From Streptomyces fuscichromogenes (lineage in GTDB: Bacteria > Actinomycetota > Actinomycetes > Streptomycetales > Streptomycetaceae), in NCBI RefSeq assembly GCF_014645815.1, contig NZ_BMML01000008.1, positions 62,001 through 126,000 of the forward strand: 64,000 bases of DNA. The letters are read 5' to 3'. The translations under genes and the position numbers were made by a program. Under the pieces are notes generated by a model, which saw nothing but the letters and a program-made list of their open reading frames with translations, searched no databases and was not told where the DNA came from. Positions 41,716 to 52,439 of the stretch are shown here, in pieces (position 1 is the first letter of the stretch; every line of letters begins with the position of its first letter).

Positions 41716-42165
41716 GGCACCCGCCGGGATCCGTCGCCGCCGGGATCCCTCGCCGCCGTCCGCCCACCCGTCGGTCACCCACCCGCCGACCACCCGCCCG
41801 CCGGCCACCCACCTGTCGGCGACCCGCTCGTCGGCCTGGGCGACGGCTCACGACAGGACGCGAGCCGCCGGAGACGGCACCGCGCCGACCCGCGTCGACC
41901 CGCGCCCCTCCGCGTCCCGCTCACCCACGTCCACCGCACCGACGCCCTTGGGCCCCACCACGCCCCACCGCACCCTCCGGTGACCTCCGGACCGCCGCCG
42001 CGTCCCCGATCCGCATGTAGCGAATGCCATCACGACATCCTATTGACATGACATTTAACCTGGCTGCATCGTACTGTCCCAGCGGACGCTGCTAAAGCGC
42101 TCGAAAACCGTCGCGGTCCCGTACCGCGCCGCCAGGCCGGGGTCTCCGGAGCGAAGGGAACCAGC
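41716..42165 (+). promoter_or_regulatory. Regulator-to-iolC intergenic region with promoter and possible operator
   Basis: 450 bases. The first 120 are C-rich short repeats of the CACCCGCCG type. A promoter is plausible at TGACAT (42049-42054), 17 bases, TACTGT (42072-42077); TTGACA also occurs at 42043. AGCGCT (42096-42101) in an AAAGCGCTCGAAA context is a possible LacI half-conserved operator just past the start of transcription. Confidence 0.45.
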
Positions 42166-43134
42166 GTGAAGCCGTACGAAGTGCTGACCATGGGCCGGGT
42201 CGGAGTGGACGTGTATCCGCTCCAGACGGGCGTGGGGCTGGCGGAGGTCACCTCGTTCGGCAAGTACCTGGGCGGCAGCCCCACCAACGTCGCGGTGGCC
42301 GCCGCCCGCTACGGCCGTACCGCCGCGGTGATCACCAAGACCGGCCGGGACCCCTTCGGCGACTTCGTCCGCACGGCCCTCGACGGCTACGGCGTGGACC
42401 CCCGCTTCGTCGGTACGTCGGACATCGCGCCGACCCCGGTGACGTTCTGCGAGATCTTCCCGCCGGACGACTTCCCGCTGTACTTCTACCGCCTTCCCAA
42501 GGCCCCCGACCTGGACATCCGGCCCGAGGAGCTGGACCTGGACGCGGTGCGCGAGGCGGCCGTGTTCTGGATCACCGGGACCGGGCTGAGCGAGGAGCCG
42601 AGCCGCTCGGCGACCCTGGCCGCCCTGCGGCACCGGGCCAAGGCCGGGACGACCGTCTTCGACCTGGACTGGCGGCCGATGTTCTGGACCGACCCGGCCA
42701 CGGCCCGGTCGTACTACACGGAGGCCCTGCGGCACACCACGGTCGCGGTCGGCAACCTCGACGAGTGCGAGGTCGCCACCGGTGAACGCGACCCGCACGC
42801 CGCGGCCAAGGCGCTGCTGGCGGCCGGGGTGGAGCTGGCCGTGGTCAAACAGGGCCCCAAGGGCGTCCTGGCCATGGACCGGGACGGCTCGGTCACCGAG
42901 GTCCCGCCGGTGCCCGTGGACGTGGTCAACGGGCTCGGTGCCGGTGACGCCTTCGGCGGCGCCCTCTGCCACGGCCTGCTGTCCGGCTGGGACACCGGGC
43001 GCACCGTCGCCTTCGCCAACGCGGCCGGCGCCCTGGTGGCGGGCCGCCTGTCCTGCTCCGACGCCATGCCGACCCAGGCCGAGGTCGAGGCGAAGCTGCG
43101 CGGGACGACCGACAACTCCGAGCGAGAGGTGTGA
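42166..43134 (+). CDS. iolC: 5-dehydro-2-deoxygluconokinase
   Basis: 322 aa from a GTG with GAAGGGA six bases upstream. PfkB-family kinase: GRVGVDVYPLQTGVGL, FGKYLGGSPTNVAVAAARYGR and the catalytic base Asp261 in NGLGAGDAFGGALCHG. It phosphorylates 2-deoxy-5-keto-D-gluconate to the 6-phosphate. First gene of a five-gene iol operon; the next gene begins five bases after the stop. Confidence 0.93.
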   Translation: MKPYEVLTMGRVGVDVYPLQTGVGLAEVTSFGKYLGGSPTNVAVAAARYGRTAAVITKTGRDPFGDFVRTALDGYGVDPRFVGTSDIAPTPVTFCEIFPPDDFPLYFYRLPKAPDLDIRPEELDLDAVREAAVFWITGTGLSEEPSRSATLAALRHRAKAGTTVFDLDWRPMFWTDPATARSYYTEALRHTTVAVGNLDECEVATGERDPHAAAKALLAAGVELAVVKQGPKGVLAMDRDGSVTEVPPVPVDVVNGLGAGDAFGGALCHGLLSGWDTGRTVAFANAAGALVAGRLSCSDAMPTQAEVEAKLRGTTDNSEREV

Positions 43135-43138
43135 CGAC

Positions 43139-44011
43139 GTGCTGTCCGACAACGTGAGCCGGATCGTGGCCGCCCGGGTGCACGACCCCGGCGCCGTCGC
43201 GGCGGCGGCCGCCCGCCGGGTGAAGGCGACCTCGCTGCTGGGCGAGCACGGCAAGGCGATGATCATCGCCGCCGACCACCCCGCCCGCGGCGCCAACGGC
43301 GTCGGCGCGGACCCGCATGCCATGGCGGACCGCTTCGAACTCCTCGACCGTCTCTGCACCGCCCTGGAACGCCCCGGGGTGACCGGGGTCCTCGGCACCG
43401 CGGACATCCTCGAAGACCTCCTGCTGCTCGGCGTCCTCGACGGCAAGAGCGTCTTCGGTTCCATGAACCGTGCCGGACTCGCCGGATCGGTCTTCGAGAT
43501 CGACGACCGCTTCACCGGGTACGACGCCGAGACCATCGCCGACATGGGCTTCGACGGCGGCAAGATGCTCACCCGCATCGCCCTCACCGACCCCGCCACC
43601 CCGTCGGTCCTCCAGGACACCGCCCGCGCGGTCAACGAACTCAACGACCGGCGGCTCATCGCCATGGTCGAGCCGTTCCTCTCCGAGTGGCAGGACGGCC
43701 GGATCCGCAACGACCTCTCCACCGACGCCGTGATCAAGTCGGTCAGCATCGCGTCGGGGCTGGGCCGCCGCACCGCCTACACCTGGCTGAAGCTTCCGGT
43801 GGTCCAGGACATGGAGCGGGTGCTCGCCGCCTCCACCCTGCCCGCGCTGTTGCTGGGCGGTGAAGTGCGGGACGCGGAGGCGGCGTTCGTCTCGTGGGGC
43901 AAGGCCCTCAGGCAGCCGACCGCACAGGGTCTGGTCGTCGGCCGGTCGCTGCTCTACCCGGCGGGCGGCGACGTCGCCGGCGCCGTCGACAAGGCGGTGA
44001 GCCTGCTGTGA
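43139..44011 (+). CDS. LacD/DeoC-like class I aldolase of the iol operon
   Basis: 290 aa from the GTG with GAGAGG nine bases upstream. It resembles the deoxyribose-phosphate aldolase-like proteins of actinobacterial iol operons: KAMIIAADHPARGANGVG, GVLGTADILEDLLLLG, FLSEWQDGRIRNDLSTDAVIKS split in blocks, AYTWLKLPVV with the candidate Schiff-base Lys, and LPALLLGGEV. Placed between iolC and iolB, it likely cleaves 2-deoxy-5-keto-gluconate-6-phosphate to dihydroxyacetone phosphate and malonate semialdehyde, the IolJ step. Confidence 0.8.
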   Translation: MLSDNVSRIVAARVHDPGAVAAAAARRVKATSLLGEHGKAMIIAADHPARGANGVGADPHAMADRFELLDRLCTALERPGVTGVLGTADILEDLLLLGVLDGKSVFGSMNRAGLAGSVFEIDDRFTGYDAETIADMGFDGGKMLTRIALTDPATPSVLQDTARAVNELNDRRLIAMVEPFLSEWQDGRIRNDLSTDAVIKSVSIASGLGRRTAYTWLKLPVVQDMERVLAASTLPALLLGGEVRDAEAAFVSWGKALRQPTAQGLVVGRSLLYPAGGDVAGAVDKAVSLL

Positions 44012-44892
44012 GCGGCACGTACCATCTCCCGGCCGGCACTTCGGCCGACGGACCCTATGACCTCCTGGTCACGCCCGAGTCGGCGGGCTGGGGATACTCC
44101 GGCCTCAGGATCCTGACCCTGCGGCCGGGCCAGACGCACGCCCTGTCCACCGGTGACTCCGAGTTCCTGGTACTGCCGCTGACGGGCTCGTGCACCGTCA
44201 CCACGGACGGCAGCACCTTCGAACTCGCCGGCCGGACGGGCGTGTTCGCTTCGGCCACCGACTTCGCCTACCTCCCCCGCGAGTCGACGGCCGAGATCCG
44301 CAGCGCGACGGGAGGCCGGTTCGCACTGCCCTCCGCCCGTACCGAGCGCGGTTCGCTGCCCGCCCGGTACGGGCGCAAGGAGGACGTCCCCGTCGAGCTG
44401 CGCGGTGCCGGCGCCTGCTCCCGCCAGGTCAACAACTACTGCCTGCCCGGCACCTTCGACGCCGAACAGCTCCTGGTCTGCGAGGTCCTCACCCCGGGCG
44501 GCAACTGGTCCTCCTACCCGCCGCACAAGCACGACGAGGCCCGCACCGGCCCGGACGGCGGCCCGGTCGAGTCGGAGCTGGAGGAGATCTACTACTTCGA
44601 GGTCTCCGGCGGCGAGCAGGCCTTCGGCTACCAGCGGGTCTACGGCACCCCGGACCGCCCGATCGACGTGCTCGCCGAGGTCCGCTCCGGCGACACCGTG
44701 CTGATCCCGCACGGCTGGCACGGCCCCTCGATCGCCGCGCCCGGCTACGACCTCTACTACCTCAACGTCATGGCCGGTCCCGGCCAGGACCGCGCCTGGC
44801 TGATCTGCGACGACCCCGCCCACGGCTGGGTCCGGGCCACCTGGGACACCCAGGACGTGGACGACCGGCTGCCCTTCGGAGAGAACCGATGA
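44008..44892 (+). CDS. iolB: 5-deoxy-glucuronate isomerase
   Basis: 294 aa; its GTG overlaps the aldolase stop (GTGA). Double cupin with the IolB blocks SGWGYSGLRIL, SRQVNNYCLPGTFDAEQLLVCEV, SYPPHKHDE, EEIYYFEVSGGEQAFGYQRVY and IPHGWHGPSIAAPGYDLYYLNVMAG. It converts 5-deoxy-glucuronate to 2-deoxy-5-keto-gluconate, the substrate of IolC. Confidence 0.95.
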   Translation: MSGTYHLPAGTSADGPYDLLVTPESAGWGYSGLRILTLRPGQTHALSTGDSEFLVLPLTGSCTVTTDGSTFELAGRTGVFASATDFAYLPRESTAEIRSATGGRFALPSARTERGSLPARYGRKEDVPVELRGAGACSRQVNNYCLPGTFDAEQLLVCEVLTPGGNWSSYPPHKHDEARTGPDGGPVESELEEIYYFEVSGGEQAFGYQRVYGTPDRPIDVLAEVRSGDTVLIPHGWHGPSIAAPGYDLYYLNVMAGPGQDRAWLICDDPAHGWVRATWDTQDVDDRLPFGENR

Positions 44893-46766
44893 AGACCGTA
44901 CGACTGACCACCGCGCAGGCCCTGGTCCGTTTCCTCGCCCACCAGTACAGCGAGCGCGACGGCCAGGAACAGCGTCTGATCCCCGGCGTGTGGGGCATCT
45001 TCGGCCACGGCAACGTGGCCGGCATCGGACAGGCCCTTCTCCAGGCCGCCACCACGGGCGAGGCGGACCTGCCCTACTACCTGGCCCGCAACGAACAGGG
45101 CATGGTCCACGCCTCGGTCGCCTACGCGAAGATGCGCGACCGGCTGGCCGCCTTCGCCTGCACCGCCTCCACCGGCCCCGGCTCCACGAACATGATCACG
45201 GGTGCGGCCCTGGCCACCACCAACCGGCTGCCCGTGCTCCTGCTGCCCTCCGACATGTTCGCCACCCGGGCCGCCGACCCGGTCCTGCAGCAGCTGGAGG
45301 ACACCCGCGGCGGTGACGTCACCGTCAACGACGCCTTCCGCGCCGTCTCCAAGTACTTCGACCGCGTCTCCCGCCCCGAGCAGCTGATCCCGGCCGCCCT
45401 CGCGGCGATGCGGGTGCTGACCGACCCGGTCGAGACCGGCGCCGTCACCCTCGCCCTGCCGCAGGACGTGCAGGCCGAGGCGTACGACTGGCCCGTCGAG
45501 TTCTTCCGCCGCCGGGTGTGGCACGTGGGCCGCCCGGTGCCGGAACCCGCCGCCGTGGAGCGGGCCGCGCGCCTGCTGAGGAACGCGAAGAGGCCGCTGA
45601 TCGTCGCCGGCGGCGGTGCCGTCTACTCCGGCGCCGAGACCGCCCTGCGGGCCTTCGCCGAGGCCACCGGCATCCCCGTCGCCGACACCCACGCCGGCAA
45701 GGGCGCGGTGGCCTGGGACCACCCGTACGCGGTCGGCGGCATCGGCTCCACCGGCTCCTACGCGGCCAACGAGCTCGCCAAGGACGCCGACGTGGTGCTC
45801 GGCATCGGCACCCGGTACTCCGACTTCACCACCGCCAGCCACACCGTCTTCGGCAACCCGGACGTCGCCTTCGTCAACCTCAACGTGGCCCGCCTGGACG
45901 CCGTCAAGCACTCGGCGCAGCCCCTGGTGGCCGACGCCCGCCTGGGCATCCAGGCCCTCGCCGGGGCCCTGGACGGCTGGGAGGTCGCCGAGTCCTACCG
46001 CCGCCGTACCCGTGAACTCATCGCCCGCACCCGGGAGATCGAGGACGCGTGCTTCCGCGTCGGCAACAGCCCGCTCCCGGCGCAGACCGAGATCCTCGGC
46101 GCCCTCAACGAGGTGCTGGACGACCGCGCCGTGGTCATCAACGCGGCCGGCTCCATGCCGGGCGACCTCCAGCAGCTGTGGCGGGCCCGCGACCCGAAGG
46201 CCTACCACGTCGAGTACGCCTACTCCTGCATGGGCTACGAGGTGGCGGCGGGCGTCGGCGCGAAGATGGCCGACCCGTCCCGTGAGGTGGTCGTCCTCGT
46301 CGGCGACGGCTCGTACCTGATGATGGCCCAGGAGATCGTCACCATGGTCTCCGAAGGCCTGAAGGTCATCATCGTCCTCGTCCAGAACCACGGCTTCGCC
46401 TCGATCGGTTCGCTGTCGGAGTCGCTCGGTTCGCAGCGCTTCGGCACCAAGTACCGCTACCGCAACGGCGATTCGGGTCAGCTCGACGGCGATGTGCTGC
46501 CGGTCGACCTCGCCGCCAACGCCGCCTCGCTGGGCGCGGACGTCCTGCACGCCGCCTCCGTCGAGGAGTTCCGCTCCGCGATGGAGAAGGCGAAAGCCGC
46601 CACCCGCACCACCGTCGTGCACGTCGAGACCGACCTGCACGGCCCCAATCCGCCCGGCCACGCCTGGTGGGACGTCCCCGTCAGCGAGACCTCCGCCCTC
46701 GACACCACCCGCACGGCGTACGAGACCTACGCCGCCCACAAGCAGACCCAGCGCCACTACCTGTAA
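44889..46766 (+). CDS. iolD: 3D-(3,5/4)-trihydroxycyclohexane-1,2-dione hydrolase
   Basis: 625 aa; ATGA overlap with iolB. It is a thiamine-diphosphate enzyme of the acetolactate synthase fold: GVWGIFGHGNVAGIGQAL, TASTGPGSTNMITGAALA, and the TPP motif GDGSYLMM ... VQNHGFASIGSLSESLG near residues 470-505. It opens the cyclitol ring to give 5-deoxy-glucuronate. Confidence 0.95.
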   Translation: MKTVRLTTAQALVRFLAHQYSERDGQEQRLIPGVWGIFGHGNVAGIGQALLQAATTGEADLPYYLARNEQGMVHASVAYAKMRDRLAAFACTASTGPGSTNMITGAALATTNRLPVLLLPSDMFATRAADPVLQQLEDTRGGDVTVNDAFRAVSKYFDRVSRPEQLIPAALAAMRVLTDPVETGAVTLALPQDVQAEAYDWPVEFFRRRVWHVGRPVPEPAAVERAARLLRNAKRPLIVAGGGAVYSGAETALRAFAEATGIPVADTHAGKGAVAWDHPYAVGGIGSTGSYAANELAKDADVVLGIGTRYSDFTTASHTVFGNPDVAFVNLNVARLDAVKHSAQPLVADARLGIQALAGALDGWEVAESYRRRTRELIARTREIEDACFRVGNSPLPAQTEILGALNEVLDDRAVVINAAGSMPGDLQQLWRARDPKAYHVEYAYSCMGYEVAAGVGAKMADPSREVVVLVGDGSYLMMAQEIVTMVSEGLKVIIVLVQNHGFASIGSLSESLGSQRFGTKYRYRNGDSGQLDGDVLPVDLAANAASLGADVLHAASVEEFRSAMEKAKAATRTTVVHVETDLHGPNPPGHAWWDVPVSETSALDTTRTAYETYAAHKQTQRHYL

Positions 46767-46778
46767 GGAAACCCCGCT

Positions 46779-48275
<1,497 letters not shown>

Positions 48276-48284
48276 CCCGCGGCC

Positions 48285-48348
48285 GGCTATGCCCGACGCC
48301 CCCACCGCACTCCGCTGATCTGCGCGGCGGGGGGCGTCGGGCATAGCC
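48285..48348. terminator. Long inverted repeat after the iol operon
   Basis: Perfect 19-bp arms GGCTATGCCCGACGCCCCC (48285-48303) and complement (48330-48348) enclose 26 bases. No U-tract. It terminates the iol operon and also lies close before the next gene. Confidence 0.8.
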
Positions 48349-48434
48349 TGAAGGTGAGCGGCACCGGGACGGAACGGAGCCTCCCGATGCACTCCCTTCA
48401 CCGAGGGGGACGCGGAAGCGGGAGGCGACGCGCC

Positions 48435-49049
48435 ATGCCCTGGAGTCTGAGCGGCACGTATCTGGAGAGCTGCAACTGCGACGTGGTGTGCCCCTGCACC
48501 ACCTCGGGCCTCACCGAACCGGCCGACCACGAGCGCTGCCAGGTGACGTTCGCGTTCCATGTGGACAGCGGGAACGTGGACGGCGTGGACGTCTCCGGCC
48601 GCAGCGTCGCCGTCTTCGTCGACGCGCCCCGGGTGATGGCCGAAGGCGGCTGGCAGGTGGCGCTGTACCTGGACGCCTCGGCCGACGACGGCCAGGCGGA
48701 GGCGCTGGGCAGGGTCTTCTCCGGTCAGGCCGGCGGGCCGATGGCGGCACTCACTCCGCTCATCGGCGAGGTCCTGGGCGTGGAGCGCGTTCCCATCGAC
48801 TACCGCGACGACGGCCGCCGCCACGCCGCGCGGGTGGGCGACGCCATCGACGTCGAGATCCAGGACCAGGTCGCCCCGCAGTTCGGCGAGGACGGTCCGG
48901 TCATGACGCTGACCGGCATCTTCCACCCGGCGAACAGCACACTGACCGTCGCCCGGTCCACCCGGGCGACGGGCGCCGGCGTGTACGGCCGGTCCTGGGA
49001 CTTCGCCGGCGGCAACGCACACTCGGCGCCCTTCACGTGGTCGGCGTGA
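48435..49049 (+). CDS. DUF1326-family protein
   Basis: 204 aa from MPWSLSGTYLESCNCDVVCPC; GGGAGG lies nine bases upstream. The cysteine cluster CNCDVVCPC is diagnostic of DUF1326 and suggests metal or redox binding. No signal peptide. Its stop overlaps the start of the DUF2182 gene, a pairing found widely in bacteria, so the two work together. Biochemical role unknown. Confidence 0.85.
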   Translation: MPWSLSGTYLESCNCDVVCPCTTSGLTEPADHERCQVTFAFHVDSGNVDGVDVSGRSVAVFVDAPRVMAEGGWQVALYLDASADDGQAEALGRVFSGQAGGPMAALTPLIGEVLGVERVPIDYRDDGRRHAARVGDAIDVEIQDQVAPQFGEDGPVMTLTGIFHPANSTLTVARSTRATGAGVYGRSWDFAGGNAHSAPFTWSA

Positions 49050-49801
49050 GCGGTCGTCCGGTCACCGTCCGCCGCGGGACGAGTCCCGCCGCGCTGCTGC
49101 TGGTCGCGGCGGCGGCCGCCTGGGTCTGGCTGGTGACACGCTCGGACGGCATGCCTGCGATGCCGGGCACCATGGGCGTGGGCCTGCCCGCCTTCATCGC
49201 CGTCTGGACGCTGATGACGGCCGCGATGATGCTGCCCGCCACGGCGCCGGTCGCCGCGCTGTACGCACGTACCATCACCGTGCACCGGACACCGCGCATG
49301 GTCGTCTTCACGGTCGCCTACCTGCTCGTCTGGGCCGCGGCCGGACTGCCCGGGTACGCGCTGGCCGCGGGCCTGGGCCGGGCGGCGGGCCTCCCGGCCA
49401 TGGCGGGGACCGTGGTGGCCTCGGCCGTGTTCGCGGTCAACGGCGTCTACCAGCTCACGCCCCTCAAGGACCGCTGCCTGGCGAAGTGCCGCTCACCGGT
49501 CGGCCACCTGCTGCGCTACGCCTCCTACCCGGGGCCCTCGCGCGATCTGCGCGCCGGGGCCCACCACGGGGCCTTCTGCCTGGGCTGCTGCTGGTCGCTG
49601 ATGGTGCTGCTGGCGGCGTTCGGGGTGATGAACCTCTGGGCCATGGTCGTCCTGACCGCGGTGATCTCCGCCGAGAAGCTGGCTCCGGCCGGCCGCCTGG
49701 TGGCCCGCGCCGTCGGAGCCGCCTCGATCGCCCTGGCCGGCGCCGTCTTCTGGCTCCCGGCCCTGGCCCCGGGCCTCACCGGCGGCGGCATGCCGGGCTG
49801 A
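49046..49801 (+). CDS. DUF2182-family integral membrane protein
   Basis: 251 aa; GTGA overlap with the DUF1326 gene. About six membrane segments. Family blocks are WTLMTAAMMLPATAPVAALY, VNGVYQLTPLKDRCLAKCRSP and GAHHGAFCLGCCWSLMVLLAAFG, containing Cys and His residues that could bind a metal. Described in databases, as I recall, as a predicted metal-binding membrane protein. Function with DUF1326 is unknown. Confidence 0.85.
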   Translation: MSGRPVTVRRGTSPAALLLVAAAAAWVWLVTRSDGMPAMPGTMGVGLPAFIAVWTLMTAAMMLPATAPVAALYARTITVHRTPRMVVFTVAYLLVWAAAGLPGYALAAGLGRAAGLPAMAGTVVASAVFAVNGVYQLTPLKDRCLAKCRSPVGHLLRYASYPGPSRDLRAGAHHGAFCLGCCWSLMVLLAAFGVMNLWAMVVLTAVISAEKLAPAGRLVARAVGAASIALAGAVFWLPALAPGLTGGGMPG

Positions 49802-49897
49802 CCGGCCGACGACGGCGAACGTGTCCAGCGCAGCCTCCGGGACACGCTTGCATGCGCCGGGCGTACGTCTACGTGTTGCGGGTGCGAGGCGGGGCGC

Positions 49898-50117
49898 GAC
49901 ATCGCCGGCCTGGAGATGATCGGCGGCACCCAGGCGGTCTTCCCCGACGACAGCTCGCCGGCCGATCTCGGGGCGGCCCTCGCCACCGTCCCCCGAGCAG
50001 GTGGAGAGCGGATTCACGACCTTCTGCGTCAAGCCGAACCAGTTCATCGACGACCCGGACGGCGTCGGGGCGTTCTGCCGCGAGGTGATGCGACGGGTGG
50101 AGGCACTGACCTCCTGA
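49898..50117 (+). pseudogene. Frameshifted C-terminal remnant, possibly of an F420-dependent (luciferase-like) oxidoreductase
   Basis: Two frames join into one plausible protein tail: DIAGLEMIGGTQAVFPDD ... ALATVP in the first, then EQVESGFTTFCVKPNQFIDD ... REVMRRVEALTS and a stop in the second. The switch is at a C5 tract (49990-49994); removing one C restores the frame. GFTTFCVKP-Q and the REVMRRV end resemble luciferase-like monooxygenases, but I am not certain. Only about 70 codons remain, and no start is present. Confidence 0.5.
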
Positions 50118-50147
50118 CGGCGCAGGCGCTGCCGGACCGCGGACGCC

Positions 50148-51155
50148 TCAGCGTTCCACGAAGCGGACCACCTGGTCCGCGGCCGGGCGCAGCAGGCCGT
50201 CGCGGACCGCCAGCGCCGTCGCCTCCGCCCGGGAGGCGGCACCGGTCTTGCGCAGCAGGTGCTCCACGTGGGTGTGCACGGTCCGCGGCGACAGGTACAG
50301 CGCCTGCGCGATGGCCTGGTTGGTCTGTCCGGTGGCCGCCCTCGTGAGCACCTCGATCTCCCGCGGGCTCAGCCCGTACGGCAGCTCGACGGGCGTCTCC
50401 ATCACCAGCACGGCGTCCGTGACCGGCCCCGGTCCCGGCCGGCGCCGGCACAGTACGACCCGATGCCAGGCCCCGTCCGCCGGCCACAGCAGGCGCAGCC
50501 GCCGCCCGCCGGTGTCGGTGAAGGCACGCAGCAGCTCCTGGAACGCCTCGTTGCGCAGGGCCCGTACGCGCTCCCGGCCCGGTACGTCGATCACGCCGCC
50601 GTCCGCCACCAGGCTCGCCGCGCTCTCCTCCGCGAGGCCCTCCAGGTCGTCGGCGCGGGGCAGCGGATCGGCCAGGGCCGCCAGGGCCGGTATGACGGAG
50701 GCGAGCAGGTGTCGCGCGTCCGTGTCGTACGTGTTCGCGCCCGAGGTGGACAAGTGCACCAGGCCCACGAGCCGGCCGTGCCGGCGCAGCGCACCGGTCA
50801 CCCCGTCGCGGAAGCCGGAGGGGCGGACCCGCTCGGCGTAGAACCAGCCGTCCCGGAAGCGGGTGCCGTCGTCCTCGGAGATCGACGGCGGCAACTCCTG
50901 CCGTACGACGTTCTCGTACCACGGGGTGTCGACGAACTCGGCGGCCAGGGCCTCGGAGTTCTCGGCAGTGTAGCCGATGCCCGCCACCTGGACATGGGCG
51001 CCGCCGAGCGGGGCGATGGCGAGCAGGGTCGCCGCGTCGAGGGGGAGGGCATGCGCGAGTTCCCGCAGCGCTTCGGCCCGTGCTGACGCACTGTCCCGTT
51101 CACGGGTGAGCATGCCGATGCGCGTGGCCGCCGCGATCTGGTGGTGGTTGAGCAT
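50148..51155 (-). CDS. LuxR-family regulator with GAF-like sensor
   Basis: 335 aa, GGAGG five bases before the ATG. The first ~190 residues look like a GAF/PAS-type sensor (PLDAATLLAIAPLGGAHVQV, GLVHLSTSGANTYD). The C-terminal HTH is LSPREIEVLTRAATGQTNQAIAQALYLSPRTVHTHVEHLLRK, written here in overlapping blocks of the LuxR pattern. It diverges from the ABC-amidohydrolase operon and probably controls it. Confidence 0.87.
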   Translation of the reverse strand: MLNHHQIAAATRIGMLTRERDSASARAEALRELAHALPLDAATLLAIAPLGGAHVQVAGIGYTAENSEALAAEFVDTPWYENVVRQELPPSISEDDGTRFRDGWFYAERVRPSGFRDGVTGALRRHGRLVGLVHLSTSGANTYDTDARHLLASVIPALAALADPLPRADDLEGLAEESAASLVADGGVIDVPGRERVRALRNEAFQELLRAFTDTGGRRLRLLWPADGAWHRVVLCRRRPGPGPVTDAVLVMETPVELPYGLSPREIEVLTRAATGQTNQAIAQALYLSPRTVHTHVEHLLRKTGAASRAEATALAVRDGLLRPAADQVVRFVER

Positions 51156-51234
51156 GCGAGCCTCCGGGGCCCGGGACCTCGACAGGTCGTTTGGGGCCTA
51201 ACGGTAGGGCGGGGGGCCTCTCGGGGCAAGGCGT

Positions 51235-51248
51235 TCACGGGCCTGTGA
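51235..51248. promoter_or_regulatory. Candidate operator in the LuxR/ABC divergent region
   Basis: TCACGGGCCTGTGA is palindromic at 12 of 14 positions and lies midway between the divergent genes. Assignment to the LuxR regulator is only a guess from position. Confidence 0.35.
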
Positions 51249-51396
51249 CCGAATCGACCCCGCGCGGTGAGGCGACCGTACCCGGTCGGTATTTCTACGG
51301 ATGGCGGCGCGACGGCGGTGGGCCTTTCCTGTTCGGCACACCACTTGGTTCACCGGACGCCCGCCGCTCGCGGGCCCGCCCCTCGGAGATCCCGCC

Positions 51397-52431
51397 ATGA
51401 TCACTCCTGCGTCCAGCAGCCGGCCGACGGCCTCCCGCAGACGGTTCCTGACCCTGACCGCCGGCGCCCTCGCCACCACGGCGCTGACCGCCACCGCCTG
51501 TTCGGCGCCCGCGAAGGCGACCGCCTCGGCCAAGCCGTCCGCCTCGGGCGGCAAGGACCTCACGAAGATCGGGCTGGACTATCCCTTCACCCAGCTCCCG
51601 CTGTACTCCACGCTCGTCAGGCTCTCGACGGCCGCGGCCAAGAAGCACGGCATCTCCCTGATCACGACCAGCGACAACGCCGGCGCCGACACCCAGGCCA
51701 CCAACCTCAGGACCTGGGTCACCCAGAAGGTCCCGGCGATCGTGTCCTTCCCGATGGTCTTCGAGGCCGCCGAACCGATCGCCCGACAGGCCCTGGACGC
51801 GGGCCTGATCTGGGTGACCTACGGCGGCTCCCTGGACCACCAGAGCGCCGACATCAAGTTCAGCTTCAGCAAGGGCGGAACCCTGCTCGGCGAGGCGGCG
51901 GCGAAGTGGGCCCAGCAGAAACTGGGTGGCAAGGGCAAGATCGCCTTCCTCACCGACAGCACCATCGAGCTGGGCCGGGAGCGCACCAAGGGCATGATCG
52001 ACGCGTTCACCAAAGCCGCTCCCGGCGTCGACGTCGTGGCGCAGGAGCAGGCCATCGACCCCGACACCGGCCTGTCGAAGACCAAGGCCATCCTCGCCAG
52101 GCATCCCGACCTCAACCTCGTCCTCGGCGTCACCGACGCCGCCGCGTACGGCGCGTTCAAGGCCCTCCAGCAGGCCGGCCGGTCCACGGACGACGCGAAG
52201 ACCTTCGTCGGCGGACAGGACGGCGCCGCCCCCTCCCTGCTCGCCATCAGGCAGGGCACCTTCTACCGGGCCTCGGCCGCCCTCGCACCGGACGACATCG
52301 CGGCCGCCATCGTCGACGTCCCGCGGGCGGTCGCCGCGGGCAAGTCCCACCCCAGCGTCGAGGTGCCCATCGCCCTGGTCGGCCCCGGCGACACGGCCAG
52401 GATCAACCAGCTGCTCGCGCAGAACGCCTAG
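51397..52431 (+). CDS. Substrate-binding lipoprotein of a ribose-type ABC importer
   Basis: 344 aa from MITPASSSRPTASRRRF; GGAGA lies seven bases upstream. Twin-arginine motif SRRRFLTL and lipobox ATACS. The mature part is a Periplasmic_binding_4 (RbsB-like) domain: KIGLDYPFTQLPLYSTLV, ATNLRTWVTQKVPAIVSFP, HPDLNLVLGVTDAAAYGAF. First gene of a four-gene operon. Such proteins bind sugars, polyols, nucleosides or autoinducer-like molecules. Confidence 0.88.
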   Translation: MITPASSSRPTASRRRFLTLTAGALATTALTATACSAPAKATASAKPSASGGKDLTKIGLDYPFTQLPLYSTLVRLSTAAAKKHGISLITTSDNAGADTQATNLRTWVTQKVPAIVSFPMVFEAAEPIARQALDAGLIWVTYGGSLDHQSADIKFSFSKGGTLLGEAAAKWAQQKLGGKGKIAFLTDSTIELGRERTKGMIDAFTKAAPGVDVVAQEQAIDPDTGLSKTKAILARHPDLNLVLGVTDAAAYGAFKALQQAGRSTDDAKTFVGGQDGAAPSLLAIRQGTFYRASAALAPDDIAAAIVDVPRAVAAGKSHPSVEVPIALVGPGDTARINQLLAQNA

Positions 52432-52439
52432 GGCCCGCG

